A stretch of DNA of 64,000 nucleotides from Streptomyces sp. WAC08241 (GTDB lineage Bacteria; Actinomycetota; Actinomycetes; Streptomycetales; Streptomycetaceae). Shown piece by piece: positions 38,406 through 47,053 of the stretch (its first letter is position 1; every line of letters starts with the position of its first letter). The stretch is from NCBI GenBank assembly GCA_007858575.1, contig CP042279.1, positions 1-64,000 on the forward strand, written 5' to 3'. The notes under the pieces are model-generated. The model worked only from the letters and a program-made list of their open reading frames with translations. It was not told the DNA's origin and ran no database searches. The translations under genes were made by a program, and so were the position numbers.

Positions 38406-39763
38406 ATGGACAAGCAGCAGGAATTCGTGCTCCGTACGCTCGAAGAGCGCGACATCCGCTTCGTACGCCTGTGGTTCACCGACGTGCTCGGCTTCCTCAA
38501 GTCGGTGGCCGTGGCGCCGGCCGAACTGGAGCAGGCCTTCGACGAGGGCATCGGCTTCGACGGCTCCGCGATCGAGGGCTTCGCCCGCGTCTACGAGTCG
38601 GACATGATCGCCAAGCCGGACCCGGGCACGTTCCAGATCCTGCCGTGGCGCGCGGAGGCCCTGGTACGGCCCGGATGTTCTGCGACATCCTGATGCCGGA
38701 CGGCTCGCCGTCCTTCGCGGACCCGCGCTACGTCCTGAAGCGGGCCCTGGCCAAGACCTCGGACCTGGGCTTCACCTTCACACCCACCCCGAGATCGAGT
38801 TCTTCCTCCTGAAGGACAAGCCGCTCGACGGCTCCCGGCCCACCCCGGCCGACAACTCGGGCTACTTTGACCACACCCCGCAGAACGTCGGCATGGACTT
38901 CCGCCGCCAGGCGATCACGATGCTGGAGTCGATGGGCATCTCGGTGGAGTTCTCCCACCACGAGGGGGCGCCGGGCCAGCAGGAGATCGACCTCCGCTAC
39001 GCCGACGCGCTCTCCACGGCGGACAACATCATGACCTTCCGCCTGGTCATGAAGCAGGTGGCCCTGGAGCAAGGGGTGCAGGCCACCTTCATGCCGAAGC
39101 CGTTCTCGGAGTACCCGGGCTCGGGCATGCACACCCACCTCTCCCTCTTCGAGGGCGACCGGAACGCCTTCTACGAGTCGGGCGCCGAGTACCAGCTCTC
39201 CAAGGTGGGCCGCTCCTTCATCGCGGGCCTCCTGAAGCACGCGGGCGAGATCTCGGCCGTCACCAACCAGTGGGTCAACTCCTACAAGCGCATCTGGGGC
39301 GGCTCCTCCCGCACGGCCGGCTCGGGCGGCGAGGCGCCCTCGCACATCTGCTGGGGCCACAACAACCGCTCGGCCCTCATCCGCGTCCCCATGTACAAGC
39401 CGGGCAAGACGGGCTCCTCCCGCGTCGAGGTCCGCTCCATCGATTCGGGCGCCAACCCCTACCTGACCTACGCCGTCCTCCTCGCGGCCGGCCTCAAGGG
39501 CATCGAGGAGGGCTACGAACTCCCGGCCGGCGCCGACGACGACGTCTGGGCCCTCTCCGACTCGGAACGCCGCGCGATGGGCATCGAGCCCCTCCCTCAG
39601 AACCTCGGCGAGGCGATCTCCTGATGGAGCGCAGCGAACTGGTCGCGGAGACCCTGGGCGAGCACGTCTTCGACTTCTTCCCGCGCAACAAGAAGCAGGA
39701 GTGGAGGAGTACCGGAGCGAGGTCACGGCCTTCGAGCTGCGGAAGAACTTGCCGGTGCTGTAG
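38406..39763 (+). CDS. glnA2: type I glutamine synthetase-like, probable GlnA2 (gamma-glutamylpolyamine synthetase)
   Basis: Cytoplasmic GS-fold ligase of about 452 residues. Seen: RFVRLWFTDVLGFLKSVAVA, IGFDGSAIEGFARVYESDMI, ARMFCDILMPDGSPSFADPR, GYFDHTPQNVGMDFRRQAIT, EFSHHEGAPGQQEIDLRYAD, TFMPKPFSEYPGSGMHTHLS, NNRSALIRVPMYKPGK, the arginine-rich site SSRVEVRSIDSGANPYLTYA and the end RKNLPVL. Length and the MDKQQEFVLRTLEERD start fit S. coelicolor GlnA2 rather than the larger GlnA1; GlnA2 is reported to glutamylate polyamines. The C-terminus lacks the NLY adenylylation tyrosine motif that I would expect for a GlnE target. Indels lie near 38655, 38785, 39621 and 39705. Start ATG 38406; ATG 38394 is an alternative. 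Confidence 0.88.
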
Positions 39764-39795
39764 CACCAGGCCAGAGCAGTCAAAGCTCGAATCGA

Positions 39796-39832
39796 CGTCA
39801 GGGCCGGCGGTCACAGACCGTCGGCCCTGACG
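39796..39832. terminator. strong hairpin terminator after glnA2
   Basis: CGTCAGGGCCGGCGGTC-ACA-GACCGTCGGCCCTGACG: 17-bp stem with one mismatch and a 3-base loop, 33 bp after the glnA2 stop. A second 8-bp GC hairpin follows at 39863-39890. Confidence 0.85.
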
Positions 39833-39984
39833 AGCCGCTACCGGCCCCCGTCGACAAGGGCAGCGGCCCCCGGAGCCGGTACGGGGCCGCGCTCCTCAGG
39901 CGACGCGGTTCTCCTGCCGGTACGACTCCGAAGTCCTGGACACGACCCAGGGACGCCCTCCCGTGATCTCCGAGCAGTAAAGCC

Positions 39985-40012
39985 TGTGACGTCCACCGGT
40001 GCGGACGTCACA
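39985..40012. terminator. hairpin terminator of the ChW operon
   Basis: TGTGACGTCC-ACCGGTGC-GGACGTCACA, perfect 10-bp stem with 8-base loop, 27 bp beyond the stop of the minus-strand gene at 40040. The 39764-40039 gap holds only this and the glnA2 terminator. Confidence 0.75.
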
Positions 40013-40039
40013 GAAGAGCGGCCCTCGTGGCTGTCCGTT

Positions 40040-40548
40040 CTAGCTGAACGGCACCAGGGTCAGTGAAACGGCTTCGATGTGGCGGGCCTGACCCACCGTC
40101 CCGATCTGGATGTAGCTGCCTGTCGCCCAACCCTGCCAACCCACATTCTGAACGTGGGCGTTCCCCCGAACCCAGTAGCCATCGGGGATTCGGACGCGCA
40201 GGGCCTCCATGGGGCGGTTCTCGTACTGAGTTCCCACGTAGATGTCCCCACCGTCACCGGCACACTTCTCAGGCATCCACCCTTCGTTCCGGACATGAGC
40301 CTGAGCGCAGAAAACACCTCGCCCGCCGATGCTGATGTGCATACCTCCATCGCCCTGTTCTGGCCGACGGTGCCCGTCCAGCCCTCCTGGCCGGCCTGGT
40401 TGCACTCCTCGGCGCTGGTTCCCCAGCCGGCGACGTGGGCACGCATGCACACCTCGTTGGCCCTCGCCGCCTGGGCAGGAGAAACACCAGCGAATGCAAG
40501 AACGGTCGCGGCACCGAACATGAAGGCCGTACGGGCGAATCGACGCAT
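40040..40548 (-). CDS. secreted ChW-repeat (hydrophobic W) protein
   Basis: Exported protein of about 169 residues. Signal peptide MRRFARTAFMFGAATVLAFA with cleavage after SPAQA. The mature part is almost wholly three repeats of the clostridial-hydrophobic-W type: MRAHVAGWG..GWTGTVGQNRAMEG, then AHVRNEGWM..GTQYENRPMEALRVRI, then AHVQNVGWQGWATGSYIQIG plus TVGQARHIEAVSLTL. ChW repeats are usually binding modules on surface or secreted proteins; here no enzymatic domain is attached. ATG 40548 was chosen because GGAG lies 7 bases upstream; ATG 40560 is an alternative. An indel near 40352 splits it. It is last in a GntR-AraC-small protein-ChW operon, 2 bp after the previous stop. Confidence 0.82.
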
Positions 40549-40550
40549 GA

Positions 40551-40899
40551 TCAACTCCATCGGAAAGAAAATGTGAGGTGTTTCGAGAGCGCATCGGTGT
40601 CGGGTTTCGCTGCGCAGAAACCGTATCGACGGCCGGGCGGAAGAGGCTGGTGAGGGGCGGTCGTCCAGTCGCCGCTCTGCGCGGTGGGCACCCATGCGTT
40701 CGCCTCTCCGTCATATGTGGCGAAAGAGCAGGAGCCGTTCTTGCAGAAGGTGACGGTGACTCCCCTTCCACCAGCCGCCGACCCAGGTGTCCTTGCTCGG
40801 GGTGACGAAGCACCCCGATGCCGCATCGCCGTTCTGTTCACACCGAGGCGACGTCTCCAGAGGTGAATCTAGGCCCGAGCACCGCTGGGCGGTGTTCAT
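40551..40899 (-). CDS. small Cys-rich protein of unknown function
   Basis: About 116 residues, no family recognised. ATG at 40899 overlaps the AraC-gene stop (ATGA), so it is coupled to it. The sequence runs MNTAQRCSGLDSPLETSPRC, ASGCFVTPSKDTWVGGWWKG, then after an indel near 40768 VTVTFCKNGSCSFATYDGEA, NAWVPTAQSGDWTTAPHQPL, RYGFCAAKPDTDALSKHLTF and SFRWS. Six cysteines and several tryptophans suggest a disulfide-bonded or extracellular beta-rich protein, yet no signal peptide is visible. If the start were wrong by an indel, a leader might be hidden. Its last codons hold the RBS of the ChW gene. Confidence 0.55.
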
Positions 40900-41821
40900 G
40901 GCGTGCAGGGTTTCTGTGCTCTGCGCGCCGTGGAAAGCCAGGACACCGCACGATGTTCGGTAGGGGTGATCCCATAGGTTTCGCGAAACGCTCGGCTGAA
41001 TCCGGTGGCGCTGGAGAAGCCCCAGCGAGCCGCGATCGCCTGAACGGGATGAGCGCTCAGTTCCTCGCACGCGAGGTCGGCGTAAGCGCGCTCCAGCCGA
41101 CTTCGGCGGATGCGTGCCGCGACGGTCAGTGGCTGGTCGCCGAAGAGGGCATGGAGACACCGCAGGGACATGTTGTGCCGATCGGCGATCGCCCGAGGAG
41201 TCAGGTCCGGGTCGCCAAGGTTGTTCTCGATGAAGCGGTGGATCCGCTGCAGTGTCTCCCGGGCGCGGGCCTCGGCAGGCGCCTCACCGGGATCACCGAG
41301 CTGCCGCGCGAGAAACGCGGTGGCCAAGTCGAGGGCGACGGACCCCATCCCGCGCAACTCCTCCGGGCGACAGTGCGGGCCGCGTATGAGCAGCGACTTC
41401 AGGAAGTCGGCGAGGACTGCCCCGACCCCGCATCCGCGGCCAGGCTCTGCGCGAGGAGGCGGTCCACGCGATCCGAACCCAGCGCCAGGGCTTGGCGGGG
41501 AATCTGCAGGATGACCGTCTCGATCTGCTTGCCTGTGCACGTCCCTTCGCTCGGTCGTGAGGTGTCCGTGAGCACGAGCCCGCCGGCGACCGTCGATTCG
41601 TTGCGTCGCTGGGAGACCCTGAAAGCACCCTGCGTGATGAGGGCCAGTTGCAAGTGTTCGGGATCGCCACGCCGGATATGAGCCGAGGTGCGGCGCGAGA
41701 GCACCGCTGAGCACGTCACAGCGGACAGCCCCACCGCGCCGAGATCCAGATTTGTGATGCCCGCGTGGAAGTCGGCCGCCCGCCGAGTGCTCAGCGTCAC
41801 GGGCATGACGTCACTGGACAC
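40896..41821 (-). CDS. AraC-family transcriptional regulator
   Basis: About 308 residues. The N-terminal half resembles the AraC_binding_2 domain: TSAHIRRGDPEHLQLALITQ, GAFRVSQRRNESTVAGGLVL and TVILQIPRQALALGSDRVDR. The C-terminal two-HTH domain is TLQRIHRFIENNLGDPDLTP, AIADRHNMSLRCLHALFG and AARWGFSSATGFSRAFRETY with GITPTEHRA. An indel near 41420 separates the halves. Starts at 41821 (MSSDVMPVTLST) or 41806. The gene overlaps the end of the GntR frame upstream and the start of the Cys-rich gene downstream. It probably regulates the local operon; the effector is unknown. Confidence 0.9.
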
Positions 41822-42387
41822 CGTCTCGCGAAACTAATCGAACCTGTGCTCACACGCTCCCACAGCATCTGGCGCAACCAGCGATTCCAAACGTTCCCCC
41901 GCTTCTCGACGTGGCAGCCGTCCGGCCCCTTAACGGCCGTCGTACAACCGCGTGTCACGCCCACCGCCACTTGATCGATTATGAATCTCCTGCCGTTCGG
42001 CAACGGGTGAACCGATCTCGACTGTGCATGGCTCCCGCATCGCGCGGAGCTGGCGGGAACTTCGCGGTGTCCCTCCGCGAAGGTGTGGACAGTCCCACAC
42101 CCCCGGGCGACTGGTGAAATAAGCTCCTTCACGAACGAGCCCTTGCCGTGGCTGGTGTCCACGAAGCTGCTCGCGCGCACCTCCGCCATCGCCTTGCGGA
42201 TTGTTCCGCCCGCCACCCCGTACCGCTCGATCAGTTCGGACTCGCTCGGGACCATGTCCCCGGGCTTAAGCACTCCGGCGCGGATCTGCTGGACGATCTC
42301 GTCCGCGATCTGCACGTACCGAGGTACGGCCCGGTCGGTTCCTGCGGGGGTTCGCACGGTTCTTCCCACCCTCCTAAGCTCCTGCAC
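41797..42387 (-). CDS. GntR-family regulator, short or degraded C-terminus
   Basis: The N-terminal winged helix is clear: VPRYVQIADEIVQQIRAGVL, KPGDMVPSESELIERYGVAG, GTIRKAMAEVRASSFVDTSH and GKGSFVKE (residues about 22-90). Beyond it the frame stays open for roughly 105 residues with no UTRA or FCD effector domain that I can recognise; the composition there looks non-coding. Streptomyces also has stand-alone short GntR proteins, so it may really end near residue 95 with the stop lost to an indel. It heads the operon that continues with the AraC regulator. Confidence 0.7.
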   Translation of the reverse strand: MQELRRVGRTVRTPAGTDRAVPRYVQIADEIVQQIRAGVLKPGDMVPSESELIERYGVAGGTIRKAMAEVRASSFVDTSHGKGSFVKELISPVARGCGTVHTFAEGHREVPASSARCGSHAQSRSVHPLPNGRRFIIDQVAVGVTRGCTTAVKGPDGCHVEKRGNVWNRWLRQMLWERVSTGSISFARRCPVTSCP

Positions 42388-42575
42388 TCCGTGTCTGTTG
42401 GCTCACTCCCGCCGAGGTCCGGGAGCGGATGGCCGAGGTGTACGCCGTGCGGCTGCTCGATGCCGTCGAGGGGCCGGGCCCCATGTGCGTGCTCATGATG
42501 GGCGGCGGTTCGTTTCGTAGGAAGTGGCGGTTTAACCGGTGGGCCTCGGGCCGGTGTTCTCAGTACGGTCTGGGC

Positions 42576-42935
42576 ATGTGCACCTACGCCTTCTATTACA
42601 AGCTGCACTACGCGTGCGTCTCCTGCCGCGTCAGCTTCAAGCGGTACTCCCACGACGCCGCGCCCCCGTGCCCCCGCTGCTCCGAGCCGATGCTGTGCGC
42701 CGGGCACGACTTCGCCGCGCCGCGACGCAGCGACCGGAAGGCGTGGTCGGTCGTCGCGGTCGTGCTCCGGGCCGGGCTGCGGTACGAGGGGTTCGAGGCG
42801 TGCGGATGCGGGCGGGAGCCCAAGTTCCGGCCGCGGACCCGGGCACAGGTGCGGGCCCGGCGCATCGCCGCCGCCCGCACCGGAGTTCCGCTCGCGGAGG
42901 CGCTCGGGCGGGTCGAGCCGATGGAGGCGCGGTGA
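42576..42935 (+). CDS. hypothetical zinc-ribbon-like protein
   Basis: 119 residues, frame intact from ATG 42576: MCTYAFYYKLHYACVSCRVS then FKRYSHDAAPPCPRCSEPML. CxxC pairs (CVSC, CPRC) make a zinc ribbon likely. The C-terminal half is basic: RSDRKAWSVVAVVLRAGLRY, CGCGREPKFRPRTRAQVRAR and a short helix ending RVEPMEAR. Family unknown; it may bind nucleic acid, inferred from the basic tail and ribbon. A longer frame from 42429 exists but its upstream part lacks an RBS. Its TGA overlaps an in-frame GTG of the next gene. Confidence 0.65.
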   Translation: MCTYAFYYKLHYACVSCRVSFKRYSHDAAPPCPRCSEPMLCAGHDFAAPRRSDRKAWSVVAVVLRAGLRYEGFEACGCGREPKFRPRTRAQVRARRIAAARTGVPLAEALGRVEPMEAR

Positions 42936-42967
42936 TCCCGTGGGCCTCCGGAGCGGAGGTCCTCCCC

Positions 42968-43443
42968 ATGGTCACCGCGCGGCTTCTCCTGCATCCGTTG
43001 AGCGTTCGTGAAGCCGAGCGGATCGTCGCGCGGGCGCCCCTCCCTGGGGACCTCTGGGCCGAGGGGTATCCGCAGGACGGGGACGTCCGGGGGTGCGGCG
43101 GGTTTCTGCGGGGGTCTTCGAGCGGGGGACCCCGGGGTCTTCCGGGCCTATGAGGTGCGGCTGGTCGAGAGCGGGCTCGCCGTCGGCGGCATCGGGTTCC
43201 ACGGGCCGCCCGACGAGGTCGGGGTCGTGACCGTGGGGTACGGGCTCGTGCCCGGCGTTCGGGGAAGGGGTACGCCTCCGAGGCCCTGCGCGCTCTCCTC
43301 GACACCGCCCGGGTGGCCGGCGTCGCCGGGGTGAAGGGGACGCCGACCTGGACAACTCCGCCTCGCACCGGGTCATGGAGGCCGCCGGGATGCGGTGCGT
43401 CGCGGAGGGTGACGGGCTCCGGCACTTCTATCGGGGGTTCTGA
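42968..43443 (+). CDS. GNAT-family N-acetyltransferase
   Basis: About 158 residues. Seen: MVTARLLLHPLSVREAERIV, DLWAEGYPQDGDVRGCGGFL, YEVRLVESGLAVGGIGFHGP, PDEVGVVTVGYGLVPGVRG (beta4 and the acetyl-CoA pyrophosphate loop), ASEALRALLDTARVAGVAGV and the end CVAEGDGLRHFYRGF, the usual RimJ/RimL-like order. Indels lie near 43120, 43265 and 43345. ATG 42968 follows GGAGG at 8 bases; GTG 42931 is possible. The substrate is unknown. The stop codon falls at the start of a 36-bp tandem repeat. Confidence 0.8.
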
Positions 43444-43530
43444 GGGCGTTCGAGGTTCTGAGGCGCCTGGGGGTTCTGAGGGCGTTCGAGGTTCTGAGGC
43501 GTCCGGGGTTCTGAGGCGCCCGGGTTCCGG
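43433..43530. repeat. 36-bp tandem repeat beginning at a stop codon
   Basis: GGGGGTTCTGAGGGCGTTCG-AGGTTCTGAGGCGCCT repeats at 43433 and 43469 with a third partial copy. The first unit contains the TGA ending the acetyltransferase; the TTCTGAG core recurs five times. Confidence 0.8.
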
Positions 43531-43552
43531 GGCTCCCCGTGCCCCCGTACCC

Positions 43553-43979
43553 TCAGCGTTCCGTCAGCTCCGACGGCGCCTCCTGGACCGTCCAGCCGTT
43601 GCCGTCCGGGTCCTCGAACGTCATGAACGAGTTCCAGGTGCCGCCCTTCCCTCCTCCCAGTCCGTCGCGCCGACGTGCATCACGGGGAGACCTCGACGCC
43701 CCGGTCCACCAGCTCCTCCGCGCCGCCTCGATGTCCGTGACGCAGAGCTGGAGGCCGTGCAGGCCGCCCGGGGCGTCCGCTTCGTGCCCGGCATCGGAGG
43801 CATCCCGCTCAGCATCGCGATCGAACAGCGCGAGCCCGGCGGGGTCGCCTGGACGACCCGCACGCCCGGGGCCACCTCACTGTCCAGGTCGATCGTGAAG
43901 CCGCACTTCTCGCCGTAGAACTCCTTCGCCCGGTCCATGTCCGTGACGGGGACCGGGACGACTTCCAGGTCCAGTTCAT
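43553..43979 (-). CDS. VOC/glyoxalase-family protein
   Basis: About 141 residues. Start ATG 43979 (MNWT), then after an indel LEVVPVPVTDMDRAKEFYGE, KCGFTIDLDSEVAPGVRVVQ, PPGSRCSIAMLSGMPPMPGT and, in other frames, VMHVGATDWEEG, SFMTFEDPDGNGWTVQEAPS ending ELTER. The paired beta-alpha-beta-beta-beta pattern and the DPDGN motif are typical. Such proteins may be antibiotic-binding or isomerases; nothing local points to a substrate. Indels lie near 43968, 43780, 43690 and 43655. Confidence 0.82.
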
Positions 43980-44286
43980 GGTTCTTCTCGTTCCGCTCAC
44001 GAGGGCCGGGACCCGTCGTCGCCGACCTGACGGAAAATCGTCCCTCCCTCCGGCCGGTTCCGGAGCCGGGAGCCGCGCACAAGGGCGGGAATGCTCCCCT
44101 TGTTCCTTCTTTGTTCCTCCGTAGCGCACACCCGATCGCCAACTGCTCCTTCTCTTCCGTCCGCTGTGCGGAATTGATCGCGATGGAGGGCTCCTACGAC
44201 ACACAACCTCCCTATAGTGAACCAGCGTTGATCATATGAACGCGACACGTGCGGCTGTCGCCACAGGAGTCGGGAGTTCAGGACTC
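43980..44286. other. 307-bp divergent intergenic region
   Basis: Between the VOC gene and the P450 pair. A TATAGT hexamer at about 44212 could be a -10 element for the P450 operon, and an in-frame ATG at 44236 is an alternative P450 start. No inverted repeats convinced me. Confidence 0.4.
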
Positions 44287-45601
44287 ATGACGCATCCCCA
44301 CCCCGAGCAGCCGCCCGCCCAGCAGCCGCCCGCCCAGCAGCCGCCCGCCCCGCAACCGCCCCCGGGTGCCCCGCCCACGCCGTTACGGCTCCCGCCGCCG
44401 TCTCCCTCGACGGGCCCGGGTTCCAGGTCGACCCCAGGCCTCTACCGGGCCATGCGGCGCGACCACGGGCCCGTCGTCCCCGTCGAGCTGCCGGGCGGGG
44501 TGCCCGCCTGGCTGGTCGTGGGGTACCGCGAGCTCCACCGGGTCACCAGCGACGGCGAACTGTTCCCGCGCGACGTGGGCCTGTGGAACCAGTGGCCGCA
44601 CATCCCCGACGACTGGCCGCTGCTCCCGATGGTCGGACGGCCCCTGCCGTCCATCTACTTCACCGCCGGGGAGGAGCACCGGCGGCACGTCCGGATGGTG
44701 GTGCCCGCACTCGAAGGCGCCGATCCGTTCGAGATCCGCGGGCACTGCGAACAGCTCGCCGACCGGCTCGTCGACGCCGTCTGCGGCCGGGGCACGGCCG
44801 ACCTCGTGGCCGACTTCTGCGAGCCCCTCCCCGTCCTCGTCCTCGCCCGCCTCGTCGGCTTCCCCGACGCCGAGGGCGAGGACATCGCCGAGGTGTTGAA
44901 GGACCTGGCCGACGGCGGGCCCGGGGCGCACCGCGCCCACCAGCGGTTCGGTGCGCACATGGCGCGCCTGGTCGCCGACAGGCGGGCCGCGCCCGGCGAC
45001 GACGTCACCTCCCGCATGCTCGCCTTCCCCGAACCGTTCACCGACGAGGAGTACGCGCTCGACCTGATGGCCGTCACGGCCGCCGGGCACCTCACCACCG
45101 CCGACTGGCTCGGCAACTCCCTGCGCCTGATGCTCACCGAGGACGCGTTCGCCGACTCGATGGCCGGCGGCCGGCGCAGCGTCTCCGAGACCACCACCGA
45201 GGTGCTGTGGGAGGACGCCCCACCCAGATCCTCGCCGGACGCTGGGCCGTACGGGACACCCGGCTCGGCGGGCAGCACATCAGGGCGGGGACATGCTGCT
45301 GCTCGGTCTCGGCGCCGCCAACACCGACCCGCTGATCCGTCAGGGAACGCGGAACGCGCACGGCGGCAGCGGCGCCCACCTGGCCTTCAGCCACGGCGAG
45401 TACCGCTGCCCCTTCCCCGCCCAGGAGATCGCCGAGATCATCGTCCGCACCGGCATCGAGGTCCTCCTCGACCGGCTGCCCGACCTCGAACTCGCCGTCC
45501 CCGCCGGGGAGCTCGTCCGGCGGCCCTCCGCCTTCCTGCGCGGCACCACCTCGCTCCCCGTCCGGTTCACCCCCGTTCGTACGACAGGAGACCTCTCGTG
45601 A
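44287..45601 (+). CDS. cytochrome P450, CYP157-like, lacking the ExxR motif
   Basis: About 437 residues. The N-terminus is a Pro/Gln repeat (EQPPAQQPPAQQPPAPQPPP). Next come GLYRAMRRDHGPVVPVELPG, VGYRELHRVTSDGELFPRDV, FTAGEEHRRHVRMVVPALEG and the I-helix region LMAVTAAGHLTTADWLGNSL. Where K-helix ExxR should be it reads TTTEVLWEDAP, i.e. ExxW, then TQILAGRWAVRDTRLGGQHI after an indel near 45225. The heme loop is AFSHGEYRCPFPAQEIAEII, with the cysteine ligand. ExxW in place of ExxR is known for the CYP157 family of Streptomyces. The I-helix also has AGHLTT rather than AGxET. Its TGA overlaps the next GTG, coupling it to a canonical P450. Redox partners and substrate are unknown. Confidence 0.88.
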
Positions 45602-46853
45602 CCTGCCCCCATGCCGCCGCGGCACAGGCCGCCGCCCGGAACGTCGGGACCGTCGTCATCGACCCGATGGTCCAGGACCTGGACGGCGAGACGGCGAAGT
45701 TGCGCGAGGCCGGACCGCTGGCCCGGATCGACCTGCTCGGGGTGCCCGCCTGGGCCGTCACCCGGCACGCCGACGCCCGGCGGCTCCTGGTCGACCCCGG
45801 CTCGTGAAGGACCTCGACGCCTGGGGCCTGTGGCGCAGCGGCGAGGTCACGCACGCCTGGCCGCTCATCGGCATGATCGACGCCGGACGGTCCATGTTCA
45901 CCGTCGACGGGGCCGAGCACCGCCGGCTGCGGGCCAAGACCTCCCAGGCGCTCACCCCCGCCGCCTCGAAGCGATACGCCCCGACATCGAGAGGTTCACC
46001 GCCGAACTCCTCGACGCGCTGGAGGAGGGCGGCCGGGACGGAGCCGTCGTCGACCTCAAGTCCGTGTTCGCGCAGCCGCTGCCCATGAAGGTCGTCGGCA
46101 TGCTGATGGGCGTCGACCCCGCCGCGAACGCCATGCTCACCCGGCAGTACAAGAAGTTCTTCTCGATGCTCACCCCGCAGGAGGAGCGCCTCGCCCTCCT
46201 CGCCGACCTGGACGTCTTCTACGCCGGTCTCGTCCGCGAGAAGACCGCGCGGCCCACCGACGACCTGACCTCCGCGCTGATCCTCGCCGACGAGGGGGCG
46301 AGCCGCTCACCGAGGAGGAGGTGATCGGCAACCTCAAGGCGATGGTGGCCGCCGGGCACGAGACCACGATCGGGCTCATCCTCAACGCCGTACGGGCCCT
46401 GCTCGCCCACCCCGACCAGTTGAGGCTGGTCCTCGACGGGGAGGTCTCCTGGGAGGCCGTCGTCGAGGAGACCCTGCGGTGGGACACCCCACCACCCACC
46501 TCCTCATGCGGTTCGCCACCGAGGACGTCGAGGTCGGCGACGGGGTCGTCGCGGAGGGCGAGGGCGTGGTCATCTCCTACCGGGCGATCGGCCGTGACCC
46601 CGAGCAGCACGGGCCCGACGCCGACGCGTTCGACGTCACCCGGCCCGCCCCGATCCGGCACATGACCTTCGGGCACGGCCCGCACATCTGCCCCGGCGCC
46701 GCCCTCTCCCGCGTCGAGGCCGGGATCGCGTTGCCCGCCCTCTTCGCGCGCTTCCCCGAGCTGCGGCTCGCGGTGCCGGACGCCGACCTCCGCAAGCTGC
46801 CCGTGATGACGCAGAACGACATGGAGGCTTTCCCCGTACTCCTGGGCGTCTGA
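45598..46853 (+). CDS. cytochrome P450, CYP154-like
   Basis: About 418 residues with all P450 motifs: I-helix MVAAGHETTIGLI, K-helix EETLRWDTP (ExxR), heme loop FGHGPHICPGAALSRVEAGI. Also DPMVQDLDGETAKLREAGPL near the start, MFTVDGAEHRRLRAKTSQAL, KSVFAQPLPMKVVGMLMGVD and the end MTQNDMEAFPVLLGV. GTG 45598 overlaps the previous stop. In S. coelicolor conservons a CYP157-CYP154 pair follows the cvnABCD genes; here none of these is present. Indels lie near 45802, 45965, 46300 and 46490. The substrate is unknown. Confidence 0.88.
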
Positions 46854-46918
46854 GTACCTGGACGCCTGAGTGCCTGGACGCCTGAGTGCCTGAGCCCTGA
46901 ACCCCTGAACCCCTAAGC
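46845..46918. repeat. 16-bp and 8-bp tandem repeats from the P450 stop codon
   Basis: GACGCCTGAGTGCCTG-like units: three 16-bp copies (46845-46892), the first including the TGA of the P450 gene, then three copies of about CCCCTGAA to 46918. Confidence 0.78.
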
Positions 46919-47053
46919 TCTGAGTCCCCGGGCCCCCGAGCACGCACGCGAGGGCGCTCGCTCACGTGTGCGAGGATGGCGGCTCCGTACACGGAGTGAT
47001 CTTGAAGGGGACCCGTACGCCCATGGCCGTTCGTCCCGGGGAGCCCCCGCGTC

